A DNA stretch of 54,225 nt from an uncultured Elusimicrobiales bacterium (lineage in GTDB: Bacteria > Elusimicrobiota > Elusimicrobia > Elusimicrobiales > Elusimicrobiaceae), in NCBI GenBank assembly GCA_944326725.1, contig CALVFA010000049.1, positions 1-54,225 on the forward strand. The letters run 5' to 3'. The notes beneath the pieces are model-generated. The model was not told where the DNA came from and did no database searches. It was given only the letters and a program-made list of their open reading frames with translations. Position numbers and translations under genes: made by a program. Numbering within the stretch: position 1 is the stretch's first letter; every line of letters begins with the position of its first letter. Shown in pieces: positions 16,141 to 23,535 of the stretch.

Positions 16141-16690
16141 GCGTTGTGAAAGACAGGGGATAGGGCCCTTGTTAAAAATACGTGGTGTAGTATAGACAAC
16201 AGTTACTGTCTAGGTAGTTGGGCCAGGGGCGGTCCGTTACAGAAGGGCGACTTGGAAACGAACTGGCTTATTATCCCGATAGGGTATTTAAGGTTGTAAA
16301 GTATTTACATATTTAGTGCGTAAGAAAGTTATGTGCGGTTTATGGGATAACTTTCTGCTGCGAAAGAAAGCCCAAAAATAGAAGAAATCTGCCTTTTGTT
16401 AGGGCAAAGGCCTCCGCCAACTGTGCGTTGGGTCCAACCGTTGAAAGAAACGGTTCCCGTTCCGCGGATTTCTCAAAATAGGTTTCTATCTGCCCCGATT
16501 TTTCAGGTAGAAACAGGTTTTACGGAAACAGCATATTATTCTGTGGGCGCATATAACCGGAAACCTAAACTTTCTGGTTTACTCTCATAACCTTAGAAAG
16601 GGTTTTAACCCGTAATAAGTGCCGTAAGTGAATGTAAAAACTCGGCAGCGTAATTGGCCAAGTAGATTGAATTTCACAGCTTGGTGTCTT
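16141..16690 (+). ncRNA. Candidate large structured non-coding RNA
   Basis: About 690 bases between DUF805 and the NYN gene lack a believable gene but are packed with hairpins. Stems I can pair by eye are TAGACA/TGTCTA (16193-16212), GCCAG/CTGGC (16222-16267), TGTAAA/TTTACA (16295-16309), AGAAAGTTAT/ATAACTTTCT (16323-16356, ten perfect pairs), GCCTTTTG/CAAAGGC (16391-16411), CCAAC/GTTGG (16417-16431), AACCGTT/AACGGTT (16436-16455), GTTTCTATCTG/CAGGTAGAAAC (16482-16514), AACCGGAAA/TTTCTGGTT (16555-16579), AACCTT/AGGGTT (16589-16604), TGCCG/CGGCA (16620-16647) and CCAAG/CTTGG (16658-16684). GGCCC 16164-16168 can close with GGGCC 16220-16224. Size and density recall the ornate phage- and island-borne RNAs ROOL and GOLLD, but I cannot match a consensus. 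The plus strand is assumed from the neighbours. Ends are approximate. Confidence 0.55.
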
Positions 16691-16693
16691 GGA

Positions 16694-16738
16694 TTTGTAT
16701 AGGGAAATGTCAAAAAACGCCAGATTTATGTCTATAGT
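16694..16738 (+). promoter_or_regulatory. Island promoter motif, copy C, upstream of the NYN-Pif1 operon
   Basis: TTTGTATAGGGAAA, TGTCAAAAAACGCCAGAT, with TATAGT nine bases after GCCAG, then GTGTAGG. It lies just after the hairpin-rich region and about 90 bases before ATG 16828. The leader between them contains ACCCTTAACAAAAGGGT, a small hairpin ending close to the ribosome site. Confidence 0.6.
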
Positions 16739-16827
16739 GTAGGGGGCCACACCCGGCAGGGAGTAATCCTATAGTTGGCATATCTTAATATCACCCTTAA
16801 CAAAAGGGTATAGCTAAGGAGAATTAT

Positions 16828-17223
16828 ATGACAAGTCTTATCATTGATGGTTCCAACGTAATCCGTTCGGCTTACGGTCTGCAAGGTAAGCCAAATTTTG
16901 ACCTAGAAGCCCGCTTGGCTAATCAATTGGTTCAATATCTATCCGGTCTCAATACCGATACTTCCCGCACAATTGAATGTTATTTTGACGGTTTTAAGCG
17001 TGCCATAAGCCGCCCGCGTGGCCTTAGTGTGTTCTTTTCTGCCAAACATAAAGCCGACAAATTGATTGTCAATTCAGTTTACGAACATATACAAAACTAT
17101 GATCACAATGTATGTGTGGTAACGGCAGATAATGAGATTATCCAAAAATCGCGTGCTTGCGGAGCCCGCGTACAATATACCTACGACTTTTTGAAAGGTT
17201 TTTGGCCCTATATCAATTTTTAA
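16828..17223 (+). CDS. YacP-like NYN domain protein (putative endoribonuclease)
   Basis: 131 residues. LIIDGSNVIRSAYG supplies the first PIN/NYN acidic residue. IECYFDGFKRA, FFSAKHKADKLIV and VCVVTADNEI..KSRACGARV supply the remaining acidic and Asn/Ser positions of the YacP/Rae1-type NYN fold, and the C-terminal YDFLKGF matches the family end. YacP-type proteins (Rae1 in Bacillus) are ribosome-associated mRNA endonucleases. An RNA-cleaving role here is inference. The ribosome site AAGGAGA is good. It is the first gene of an operon (spacing 10, 2 and 16 bases to the next three genes) and lies directly downstream of the candidate structured RNA, which could be its substrate or regulator. Confidence 0.8.
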   Translation: MTSLIIDGSNVIRSAYGLQGKPNFDLEARLANQLVQYLSGLNTDTSRTIECYFDGFKRAISRPRGLSVFFSAKHKADKLIVNSVYEHIQNYDHNVCVVTADNEIIQKSRACGARVQYTYDFLKGFWPYINF

Positions 17224-17233
17224 GGAGACTGAC

Positions 17234-18574
17234 ATGACAACACAAATTATTCCTTCCGAATTGGAAATGACAGACGAAATCAAACAAGCCATTTATTATA
17301 TTAACCATGGGGATAATGTCTTTATTCACGGCCGTCCGGGAACGGGAAAATCTACCTTTCTCAAAGGACTGCGATCGCACTTAAATGTAAAAAGCAAGAA
17401 TGCTATGTTTGTGGCTCCTACGGGTATTGCGGCTTTGAATATTCACGGGCAAACGATTCACTCTTTCTTTCACATTAACCCACAAGACATGCATGCGCCG
17501 CTGGACTATGCCAACCGAAATGCCCTAAAAACAGCTTGGAAAAACTTGGATATTTTAGTTGTGGACGAAATATCCATGGTAAGAGCAGATATTTTTGACA
17601 AGATGAACGAGCGTTTGCAGACCGTATTGGATGATGAACGCCCTTTTGCTCATAAACAAATTATTGTAGTGGGGGATTTGAATCAGTTAGCCCCGGTGCT
17701 GAACGAAAAGTCCAATTTAGAGCAAGACCAACAATGTAAGAAAACTTATGAAACTTCTTATGTGTTTGAAGCCAAATGTTGGGAAGGAATGAATTTTAAG
17801 CATATTTTCTTCACAAAAATTTTCCGCCAAACGGACGTGGAGTTTACAGGTAATTTAGCTGCATTGGAATCGCCACACAGTAAGAATTTCTCTCAAGCTC
17901 TTGCTTATTTCAACAAGCGTGTAACTGATAAACGTCCGCAAGAAGCTGTGTGTTTATGTGCGCGTAAAATTGATGCGGAGAAAATTAATCAAGCCGAACT
18001 TGATAAGTTGCCGCAACCTACCTATCGTATACCTGCTTTTCAAAGTAGTCGCTACGATAACGATTGGAAAGAAAGCAATTGCCCGGCTCCCAAGGTGTTA
18101 TACCTGAAAATCGGCGCCAAGGTTATGTTTGTGCGCAATGATGAGAAAAAACTGTTTGTAAACGGGATGTTGGGACGGGTTAAAAGTATCAACTGCGTGA
18201 AGGAAAAGACGATTAAAAGTATTACCGTGGAAGTTGCCGGAAATCGCGAAGTGGAAGTGCATTGTTGTACTTGGTATAAGACGATACTTAACAAAAAAAC
18301 GGGCCGTCAGGAACCGGATATGGAAAATTATTTTTGCCAATTCCCTTTACAACTGGCCTGGGCCACAACCATCCATAAGGCACAGGGCATGACTTTTGAC
18401 TCTGCTTATGTGGATATGGGCGAAAAGGGAGCTTTTAGTATCGGACAAACCTACGTGGCCTTAAGTCGTGTCCGCACCGTTGACGGATTGTGGCTTAAAA
18501 AACCGTTGCAAGAGTCGGATATTTTGCCGAATCCGGCCGTAGAAAAATTTTACAAAGATATAAAAGGAGAATAA
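17234..18574 (+). CDS. Pif1-like superfamily 1B DNA helicase
   Basis: 446 residues. SF1 motifs in order: Walker A GRPGTGKSTF (about residue 34), motif Ia VAPTGIAALNIHGQTIHSFF, Walker B LVVDEISMVRADIFD, motif III VVGDLNQLAPV, motif IV region FRQTD, and the C-terminal LAWATTIHKAQGMTFDSAYVD followed by YVALSRVRTVDGL (motifs V and VI). These are diagnostic of Pif1/RecD2-type 5'-3' helicases. The ribosome site AAGGAG lies within the gap after the NYN gene. Pif1 helicases on mobile elements assist replication or transfer, and several defence systems also pair a helicase with a nuclease. Either fits. It is probably a soluble cytoplasmic enzyme. Confidence 0.92.
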   Translation: MTTQIIPSELEMTDEIKQAIYYINHGDNVFIHGRPGTGKSTFLKGLRSHLNVKSKNAMFVAPTGIAALNIHGQTIHSFFHINPQDMHAPLDYANRNALKTAWKNLDILVVDEISMVRADIFDKMNERLQTVLDDERPFAHKQIIVVGDLNQLAPVLNEKSNLEQDQQCKKTYETSYVFEAKCWEGMNFKHIFFTKIFRQTDVEFTGNLAALESPHSKNFSQALAYFNKRVTDKRPQEAVCLCARKIDAEKINQAELDKLPQPTYRIPAFQSSRYDNDWKESNCPAPKVLYLKIGAKVMFVRNDEKKLFVNGMLGRVKSINCVKEKTIKSITVEVAGNREVEVHCCTWYKTILNKKTGRQEPDMENYFCQFPLQLAWATTIHKAQGMTFDSAYVDMGEKGAFSIGQTYVALSRVRTVDGLWLKKPLQESDILPNPAVEKFYKDIKGE

Positions 18575-18576
18575 CT

Positions 18577-18801
18577 ATGGAATTAGTGGGTGGGATCGGA
18601 GTATTTGTATTGTTGATTGTAGGTGGACTACATGCTATGGTACCTCAAAACTCTAAATTACGTTTGGGTATTTGTATTTGTTTGGCTGTCGGCCTTTGCT
18701 TTACCGGAACGATGCATGGGGTTTTATTGGCGATTGGGCTGATATTTGTGGAAATGATTGTAAACAAAGTCATTTCTTTTTGGAAAAATATATCATTATA
18801 A
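18577..18801 (+). CDS. Small two-helix membrane protein
   Basis: 74 residues, not recognised. Hydrophobic segments at about 4-21 (VGGIGVFVLLIVGGLHAM) and 30-62 (LGICICLAVGLCF, then VLLAIGLIFVEMIV) with a short basic C-terminus (KNISL) indicate an inner-membrane protein with two or three helices. It starts two bases after the helicase stop, with the ribosome site AAGGAG inside the end of the helicase gene, so it is certainly part of that operon. Size and hydrophobicity would suit a holin-like or anchor protein, but there is no direct evidence. Confidence 0.65.
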   Translation: MELVGGIGVFVLLIVGGLHAMVPQNSKLRLGICICLAVGLCFTGTMHGVLLAIGLIFVEMIVNKVISFWKNISL

Positions 18802-18817
18802 AATAAGGAGAATGGTT

Positions 18818-19687
18818 ATGAATAGAAAATTTTTTGTTGTTTTGATGAGTAGTTTATTTATTTTTGCTTGTGGGGAAAGATTACCAACGGTAGATAGTAG
18901 CATTCCGGAAACATATAAGGCCTCGTTGGATCGTGTAAGTCAGTCCGTACCAAAAGAAAAGGAAGAAAATTTTAACTTTTCCATCAGTATTTTGGCCATG
19001 GAATCTATTAAAGAACACATTGTCGATGGAGTTATCATGACTGATGATGAACAAGACGAACAAGGTAAGAAAAAATTTCAAAAATTCTTGCACGGCCTTA
19101 ATTACAAGCAAATTATGTCTCGGAGTGATCAAGTCATGAAATCAAAAATGGAAAGGGCTAAGGAACAATATGAAGAAGAATTGATGAATACGATTGATGC
19201 TATTGTTGCCGCTAAAAAAATTAAAACGGAATTATCTAAAATTATCATAACTGACAAGGCCATAGATAGTAAGAACTTATCTATGAAATTAGAAAATAAA
19301 ACTAATTCTTCACTAAAGAAACTCTTAGTATTGGGATTAGTGGCCCCTACGGAGGATTCATTACCCAATCCACGAGTTCTATTTATTGATTTTGAAAAGC
19401 CTCTTGCTCCAAAAGAAGCGCGAACAGTTGTAATTCCCTTGAAGGAAGAATATGGCTGGAAACCTACTGATTATTTGGCAATTCCCCGAATTTCTTTGGA
19501 TATAGTTCGTGCCGAAGATGTTAAGAAGAAAGTAATACTCAACGACAAATTGGCCGAAGCATTTGGGGGGTATGTGGATCTTCGGAAGAATTATCAAGAA
19601 CTGCAAACCTTATTGGAAGGGCAGAACGATTGGGTGTCTGTTTTCACAGTAGAAAATATCGCCAAAGGGTTTTTCCCACTTAAATAA
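18818..19687 (+). CDS. Lipoprotein, DUF6694-like N-terminus
   Basis: 289 residues. A lipoprotein leader (MNRKFFVVLMSSLFIFACG) has the lipidated Cys at residue 18. The next segment, LPTVDSSIPETYKASLDRVS, resembles the start of DUF6694 lipoproteins (IDxSSEEAxKxSLxKVxxxL). The rest is helical and charged, then beta-rich after residue 150 (LSKIIITDKAIDSKNLSMKLENKTNSS, VVIPLKEEYGWKP). The function is unknown. The start at 18818 is chosen over an ATG six bases earlier, because AAGGAG (18805-18810) is then seven bases away. It is the last gene of the NYN-Pif1-membrane protein set. A periplasmic-facing lipoprotein and a membrane protein beside cytoplasmic nucleic-acid enzymes suggest a transfer or envelope-linked process. 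Confidence 0.7.
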   Translation: MNRKFFVVLMSSLFIFACGERLPTVDSSIPETYKASLDRVSQSVPKEKEENFNFSISILAMESIKEHIVDGVIMTDDEQDEQGKKKFQKFLHGLNYKQIMSRSDQVMKSKMERAKEQYEEELMNTIDAIVAAKKIKTELSKIIITDKAIDSKNLSMKLENKTNSSLKKLLVLGLVAPTEDSLPNPRVLFIDFEKPLAPKEARTVVIPLKEEYGWKPTDYLAIPRISLDIVRAEDVKKKVILNDKLAEAFGGYVDLRKNYQELQTLLEGQNDWVSVFTVENIAKGFFPLK

Positions 19688-19738
19688 TATAACTTGACTT
19701 CTAGGGCGTGATAAGCGGTAATGTGTATAGGAGCGAAT

Positions 19739-20122
19739 ATGCAAAACTATACACAATTAACCGCGCGGGAATTACGCCTAAAATGGGCCGAAATCATAGG
19801 CCGGCCTATACCACCAATTGGGCGAAGTTTAATTATCAAATATCTGTTGTGGTATGAACAAGCCAAGCGTGAGAAGATTTCTCCACTTGGCTTTTTTCAT
19901 GAAGTGTCTCAAGCTGCTAAAACTACTGATAAACGCCCCAAAGCTACACTTGAAGTTGGCTCTAAAATGATTCGGTCCTACCAAGGTACGAAATATGAAG
20001 TAGAAATTATACCACAAGGGTATCTATATAGGCACAAAACCTATAAAAGTTTATCCGGTGTAGCCAAGGCCATTACAGGTAAGAGTTGGAACGGGAATGT
20101 ATTCTTTGGAGTGAAAAAATGA
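19739..20122 (+). CDS. DUF2924 family protein, partner of the serine recombinase
   Basis: 127 residues. LTARELRLKWAEIIGRPIPP near the N-terminus, LLWYEQAKREK, then GTKYEVEIIPQGYLYRHKTYKSLSGVAKAITGKSWNGNVFFG match the DUF2924 pattern (...LR..W...fG...P..., H.V.V...Gf.y.G..Y.SLS.IA..ITGt.WnG..FFGl). DUF2924 genes are regularly found directly upstream of a large serine recombinase and are thought to help it bind DNA. The start is set by TAGGAG before the ATG at 19739. The frame is open six codons further upstream. The stop overlaps the recombinase start as ATGA, so the pair is translationally coupled. Confidence 0.82.
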   Translation: MQNYTQLTARELRLKWAEIIGRPIPPIGRSLIIKYLLWYEQAKREKISPLGFFHEVSQAAKTTDKRPKATLEVGSKMIRSYQGTKYEVEIIPQGYLYRHKTYKSLSGVAKAITGKSWNGNVFFGVKK

Positions 20123-21747
20123 GTGATAAGAAAATACGTTGCGCTATCTATACACGCAAATCAACCGAAGAAGGATTAGAGCAAGAGTTTAATAGTTTAC
20201 AAGCCCAACGGGAGGCGTGCGAGTCTTACATTAAAAGCCAAAAGCATGAGCATTGGCAATTGCTTTCTACCGAATATGATGATGGCGGGTATTCAGGTGG
20301 TAACATGGAACGCCCGGCTTTAAAACGCCTACTCCAAGATGTTCAAAACGGCCTTGTTGATATTATCGTTGTGTATAAGATAGACCGTTTAACCCGTAGT
20401 TTAATGGACTTTAGCAAAATTGTGGAGATATTAGACAAGCATAATGCCTCGTTTGTGTCTATCACCCAGCATTTTAATACCACCACCAGTATGGGGCGGC
20501 TCACATTAAATATGCTACTCTCATTTGCCCAGTTTGAGCGTGAAGTAACGGGAGAGCGTATCCGGGATAAGATTAGCGCGAGTAAGAAAAAGGGTATGTG
20601 GATGGGTGGCAAACCGCCGTTAGGATATTACCGCAAGGATAAGAAGATATACCCGGATGAAGACAAAGCAAAACTTGTTACTAACATATTCCAAAAGTAT
20701 GTAGAACTGAAAAGCACTACACTCCTAAAAGGGTGGCTTGAAGAGCAAGGAACGAAGTTATCAGTAGGTAACTTGAACTGCATTTTACGTAATAAAGCAT
20801 ATATTGGTCTAGTTGGACATAAGGGGACATGGTACCCGGGCGAACACCAAGGGATAATCTCCCAAGAGTTATTTGGGCAAGTCCAAGCCGTAATGGCTGA
20901 TAACCGTATTAACCGCCAACATTATGATCCTAAAAAGAGCCTTTTGTCTGGCAAACTATATGATGACAAAGGCAACGCTATGAGCCCCAGTTGGAGTACG
21001 GGTAGTAGCGGTAAAATATACCGCTATTATGTGAGCCAAGCCATTATCCGCAAAGAGTCGGGCAAAGTGGGGAAAGTTAGTAAGGTATCGCTCCCCAAAT
21101 TGGAGCAGTTTATAGATAATTGGTTTAGTGAATTTTTGAAGGATAAAAATAAAATATACCCGTATATCCAAAAGTTTGGCGTAAGCAAACAAAAGGAAAT
21201 TATCAAACGGCTACCATCATATCCGATAACGCGGGATGTAGAAAAAGAACTAATTAAACATGTTAAATTAAATCCAAACAAGATAGAAATTACACTATAT
21301 CAAGAACAAGTAACCGAACTATTAAATGCCATTTATGAAAATCGGGAAATGCACCAACTCAAACCTGAAGAATTAAAAAATGAAAATACTTATACGGAAC
21401 TGTACCATATCGGTACAATAGCCAACGGAGAAAAGATAATTGTAGGTCACTTTGTAGAACCAAGAAAAAGACCCAATACTGAACTTATCAAAATCTTAAA
21501 TCAGGCTTATACATGGCACCAAGACGTAATCAGTGGTACAGGCACACAGGATATAGCCAAGTGGGATAAAGTATGCGTACAATATGTCCGCAGGATCCTC
21601 AATTTGAGCTTTTTGTCTCCTAACATTGTACGTGCTATCCTAAATGGTACCAAACCCACAGATTGCACACTCAAAAAATTACTCTCCATTCGCACGCCAG
21701 ATTGGCGGGAACAGGAAGATATAATTAGAAATCAAATTGGTAAGTAA
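20119..21747 (+). CDS. Large serine recombinase (DUF2924-associated type)
   Basis: 542 residues. The resolvase catalytic domain has the nucleophile Ser15 in AIYTRKSTEEGLEQEFNSL, and VVYKIDRLTRSLMDFSKI carries the active-site Arg cluster. FNTTTSMGRLTLNMLLSFAQFERE is the standard middle. A recombinase domain follows (KGMWMGGKPPLGYY). Next, LLSGKLYDDKGNAMSP and IYRYYVS are the form seen in DUF2924-linked recombinases in place of a classic zinc ribbon. A C-terminal HTH-like piece is QDIAKWDKVCVQYVRRILNLSFLSPNIVRAIL. It would integrate and excise the island by 2-bp-core att recombination. No duplicated tRNA segment is seen, which fits a serine rather than a tyrosine integrase. Confidence 0.93.
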   Translation: MSDKKIRCAIYTRKSTEEGLEQEFNSLQAQREACESYIKSQKHEHWQLLSTEYDDGGYSGGNMERPALKRLLQDVQNGLVDIIVVYKIDRLTRSLMDFSKIVEILDKHNASFVSITQHFNTTTSMGRLTLNMLLSFAQFEREVTGERIRDKISASKKKGMWMGGKPPLGYYRKDKKIYPDEDKAKLVTNIFQKYVELKSTTLLKGWLEEQGTKLSVGNLNCILRNKAYIGLVGHKGTWYPGEHQGIISQELFGQVQAVMADNRINRQHYDPKKSLLSGKLYDDKGNAMSPSWSTGSSGKIYRYYVSQAIIRKESGKVGKVSKVSLPKLEQFIDNWFSEFLKDKNKIYPYIQKFGVSKQKEIIKRLPSYPITRDVEKELIKHVKLNPNKIEITLYQEQVTELLNAIYENREMHQLKPEELKNENTYTELYHIGTIANGEKIIVGHFVEPRKRPNTELIKILNQAYTWHQDVISGTGTQDIAKWDKVCVQYVRRILNLSFLSPNIVRAILNGTKPTDCTLKKLLSIRTPDWREQEDIIRNQIGK

Positions 21748-21793
21748 ATACTGATTTGATATACTAAATGTGCGGTTAATAAAGGAGTTCTAT

Positions 21794-22180
21794 ATGGATA
21801 AAAAAAGAGTATTTATCAGTTTTGACTATGATAACGATGTAGCTATAAAAGAATTATTAGTGGGACAGGCTAAAAATGAAGATTCGCCCTTTTTAATTTC
21901 TGATTGGTCAATAAAGGAAGAGTCCGTTACATGGAAAGCGGAAGCTGCCGAAAGGATTAAACGTTCAGATGTGGTTATTGTATTGTGTGGTGAGAATACA
22001 GATTGTGCTAGAGGGGTGGGTATCGAGTTGGAATTAACACAACAATTGGATAGACCCTATTTTTTGTTAGCGGGATATTCAGACAAAACTTGTCGTAGAC
22101 CAATTACTGCCAAATCCACCGATAAAATGTATCGGTGGACTTGGAATAACTTAAAGTTGTTACTTGAGGGCAAGCGTTGA
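21794..22180 (+). CDS. TIR-like (MTH538/ThsB-type) protein
   Basis: 128 residues. KKRVFISFDYDNDVAIKELLVGQAK is the start of the MTH538 TIR-like family (Pfam TIR-like domain, also seen in Thoeris ThsB). A second landmark is VTWKAEAAERIKRSDVVIVLCGENT, and GVGIELELTQQL carries the Glu at the position used for NAD hydrolysis or cyclisation in active TIRs. The flavodoxin-like length of about 130 fits a single domain. The start is set by AAGGAGTTCTAT-ATG. It lies 46 bases after the recombinase and points at a caspase-like gene 32 bases away. In Thoeris, ThsB senses infection and makes a signal for a ThsA effector. No ThsA gene (SIR2 or similar) is visible in this window. Confidence 0.82.
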   Translation: MDKKRVFISFDYDNDVAIKELLVGQAKNEDSPFLISDWSIKEESVTWKAEAAERIKRSDVVIVLCGENTDCARGVGIELELTQQLDRPYFLLAGYSDKTCRRPITAKSTDKMYRWTWNNLKLLLEGKR

Positions 22181-22212
22181 TAACTTTTGTGGGCAAATAA
22201 TCAAAGAAGGGA

Positions 22213-23157
22213 CTATATTCGATGGTCTTTAACTAAGTACCAATAATGTTGTCCTAACGGAGTCAGGCGGCATCCTGTTGAGTTTATAGCTGCATAATAC
22301 ATGTGTTCTTCTTTTACTGGCACCACCAACCCGACTTTGACTAGCTTTTGCAATTCTGCAAATATATCTGTATGTTCTTTTTGACATACATTTTTTTCGG
22401 TTGGTTCATAAGAAGGATCAAGAGGATAAATGTCTTTTGGTTGTTTAAAATACGCAATTAGCTTATGTAGTGATTCAATCGCTATGGGGGGAGTTACTTT
22501 CCGGATAGTAATAAATTGACTAACATTTGTTTTGAATACTGGACGTTGTTCCCAAGGGCCTAATGCCTGGTCGACATAGGAATATAAGGACCCAGGGGTA
22601 ACTCTTCCCAATAAATCTGCCGCACCTCCTCCCAGTGCTGCGCATAATAAATTAGTGAACACTCCGTGGCCGTTAACTTCCTTAGAAGTTTCGTTAGATC
22701 TGCTTGCGGTTAGGATAGTTGTACCAGGACATATTGAACTGGCTTCACTGCCGCAGTTATGCATAGTTCCTACATCCCCAGAAAAGCAACAATCAAAAAT
22801 AATAATTTTATTGGTAACAGGAGAGGTGTTGATGATATTTAAAATATCAGACATAGATATCCCTTCATTACCTTGTTCGTAATCTATAGTAACAATATAA
22901 TTCCCTGAATTGTACATGCTTCCGTGCCCGGCAAAATATAATAAAGCGACATCCGCTTGATTGGAAAAAAGCTCGCGAATTCCAGTCATTATATTTTTTT
23001 TAGTTGCTTGTTCGTTAAACAAACATTTGACAGAAAAATTAGGGGTTCTGTCTTGGTTAAAAGACAATAACTCGTGAATGGATTGTGCATCGTTTACACA
23101 ACAATGCAAGGGAGCATTTGGGTATCGGTCAATTCCTACACATAGAGCTTTTTTCAT
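22213..23157 (-). CDS. Caspase-like (metacaspase/peptidase C14) protease with a C-terminal accessory domain
   Basis: 314 residues. The p20-like domain begins KKALCVGIDRYPNAPLHCCVNDA. The catalytic dyad is His78 in YFAGHGS and Cys124 in FDCCFSG, in the usual strand contexts (VALLYFAGHG and KIIIFDCCFSG). A later TASRSNETS...GVFTNLLCAAL is also conserved in the family. Residues 230-314 form a separate helical domain (IFAELQKLVKVGLVVPVKEE, then STGCRLTPLGQHYWYLV) that looks like a winged-helix or effector-associated module. It has its own start about 230 bases from the tRNA 3' end and converges on the TIR-like gene. A defence or cell-death role is plausible, but no sensor partner is evident besides the TIR-like gene. 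Confidence 0.88.
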   Translation of the reverse strand: MKKALCVGIDRYPNAPLHCCVNDAQSIHELLSFNQDRTPNFSVKCLFNEQATKKNIMTGIRELFSNQADVALLYFAGHGSMYNSGNYIVTIDYEQGNEGISMSDILNIINTSPVTNKIIIFDCCFSGDVGTMHNCGSEASSICPGTTILTASRSNETSKEVNGHGVFTNLLCAALGGGAADLLGRVTPGSLYSYVDQALGPWEQRPVFKTNVSQFITIRKVTPPIAIESLHKLIAYFKQPKDIYPLDPSYEPTEKNVCQKEHTDIFAELQKLVKVGLVVPVKEEHMYYAAINSTGCRLTPLGQHYWYLVKDHRI

Positions 23158-23326
23158 ATCGCTATATCCTCTTATTATCTTACAATATCTTGAGGATAAA
23201 AGTAGAGATGCGTATGATTGCGCCAGGACGACTTCCTACCCAGTTCGGTCAGCATAAAATCCAATAAATTTTTATAAAACCCAAAATAGGCCCAATAATA
23301 CCATGCTATCGGTTGTTTATAAAAAA

Positions 23327-23357
23327 ATCCCCGTCGGAGCTAAACTCTAACGGGGAT
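23327..23357 (-). terminator. Intrinsic terminator of tRNA-Asp
   Basis: On the minus strand ATCCCCGT and ACGGGGAT pair, with GAG/CTC extending the stem inside, followed by TTTTTTTATAAAC. It marks the right edge of the AT-rich island. Between the caspase start and this hairpin (23158-23326) I see nothing. Confidence 0.85.
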
Positions 23358-23384
23358 ATATGCTGAAAATCAAAAACTAAAATA

Positions 23385-23460
23385 CGGAGTCGACGGGATT
23401 CGAACCCGCGGTCTCTGCCTTGACAGGGCAGCGTGTTAGACCAGGCTACACCACGACTCC
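23385..23460 (-). tRNA. tRNA-Asp (GUC)
   Basis: 76 nt on the minus strand. The acceptor stem GGAGTCG pairs with CGACTCC, the D-loop region is GTGGTGTAGCCTGGTCTAACAC, and the anticodon arm CTGCC-CTGTCAA-GGCAG has anticodon GTC. The T-arm is CGGGTTCGAATCCCG and the discriminator base is G. CCA is not encoded. It is driven by the promoter at 23487-23515. Confidence 0.97.
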
Positions 23461-23486
23461 AACGACTTAAATTCTTTCGTACATAT

Positions 23487-23515
23487 ATTTTAGCTTATTG
23501 CGTGCGCCGCGTCAA
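23487..23515 (-). promoter_or_regulatory. tRNA-Asp promoter
   Basis: TTGACG, a 17-base spacer and TAAAAT on the minus strand, with the tRNA 5' end 26 bases after the -10 box. Confidence 0.75.
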
Positions 23516-23535
23516 TTTTTTTCATATTTCCGACG

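Noticed and set aside
16396-16590. 64-codon open frame in the structured region
   Set aside because: No ribosome site, no family, and its codons are the arms of strong hairpins.
16141-16690. Group I or II intron, tmRNA, or retron RNA
   Set aside because: No domain V-type hairpin, no group I core, no intron protein, no tRNA-like end pair, and no reverse transcriptase nearby.
23385-23460. tRNA-Asp as the attachment site of a tyrosine integrase
   Set aside because: No second copy of the tRNA 3' end is visible at the left border, and the integrase is of the serine type.
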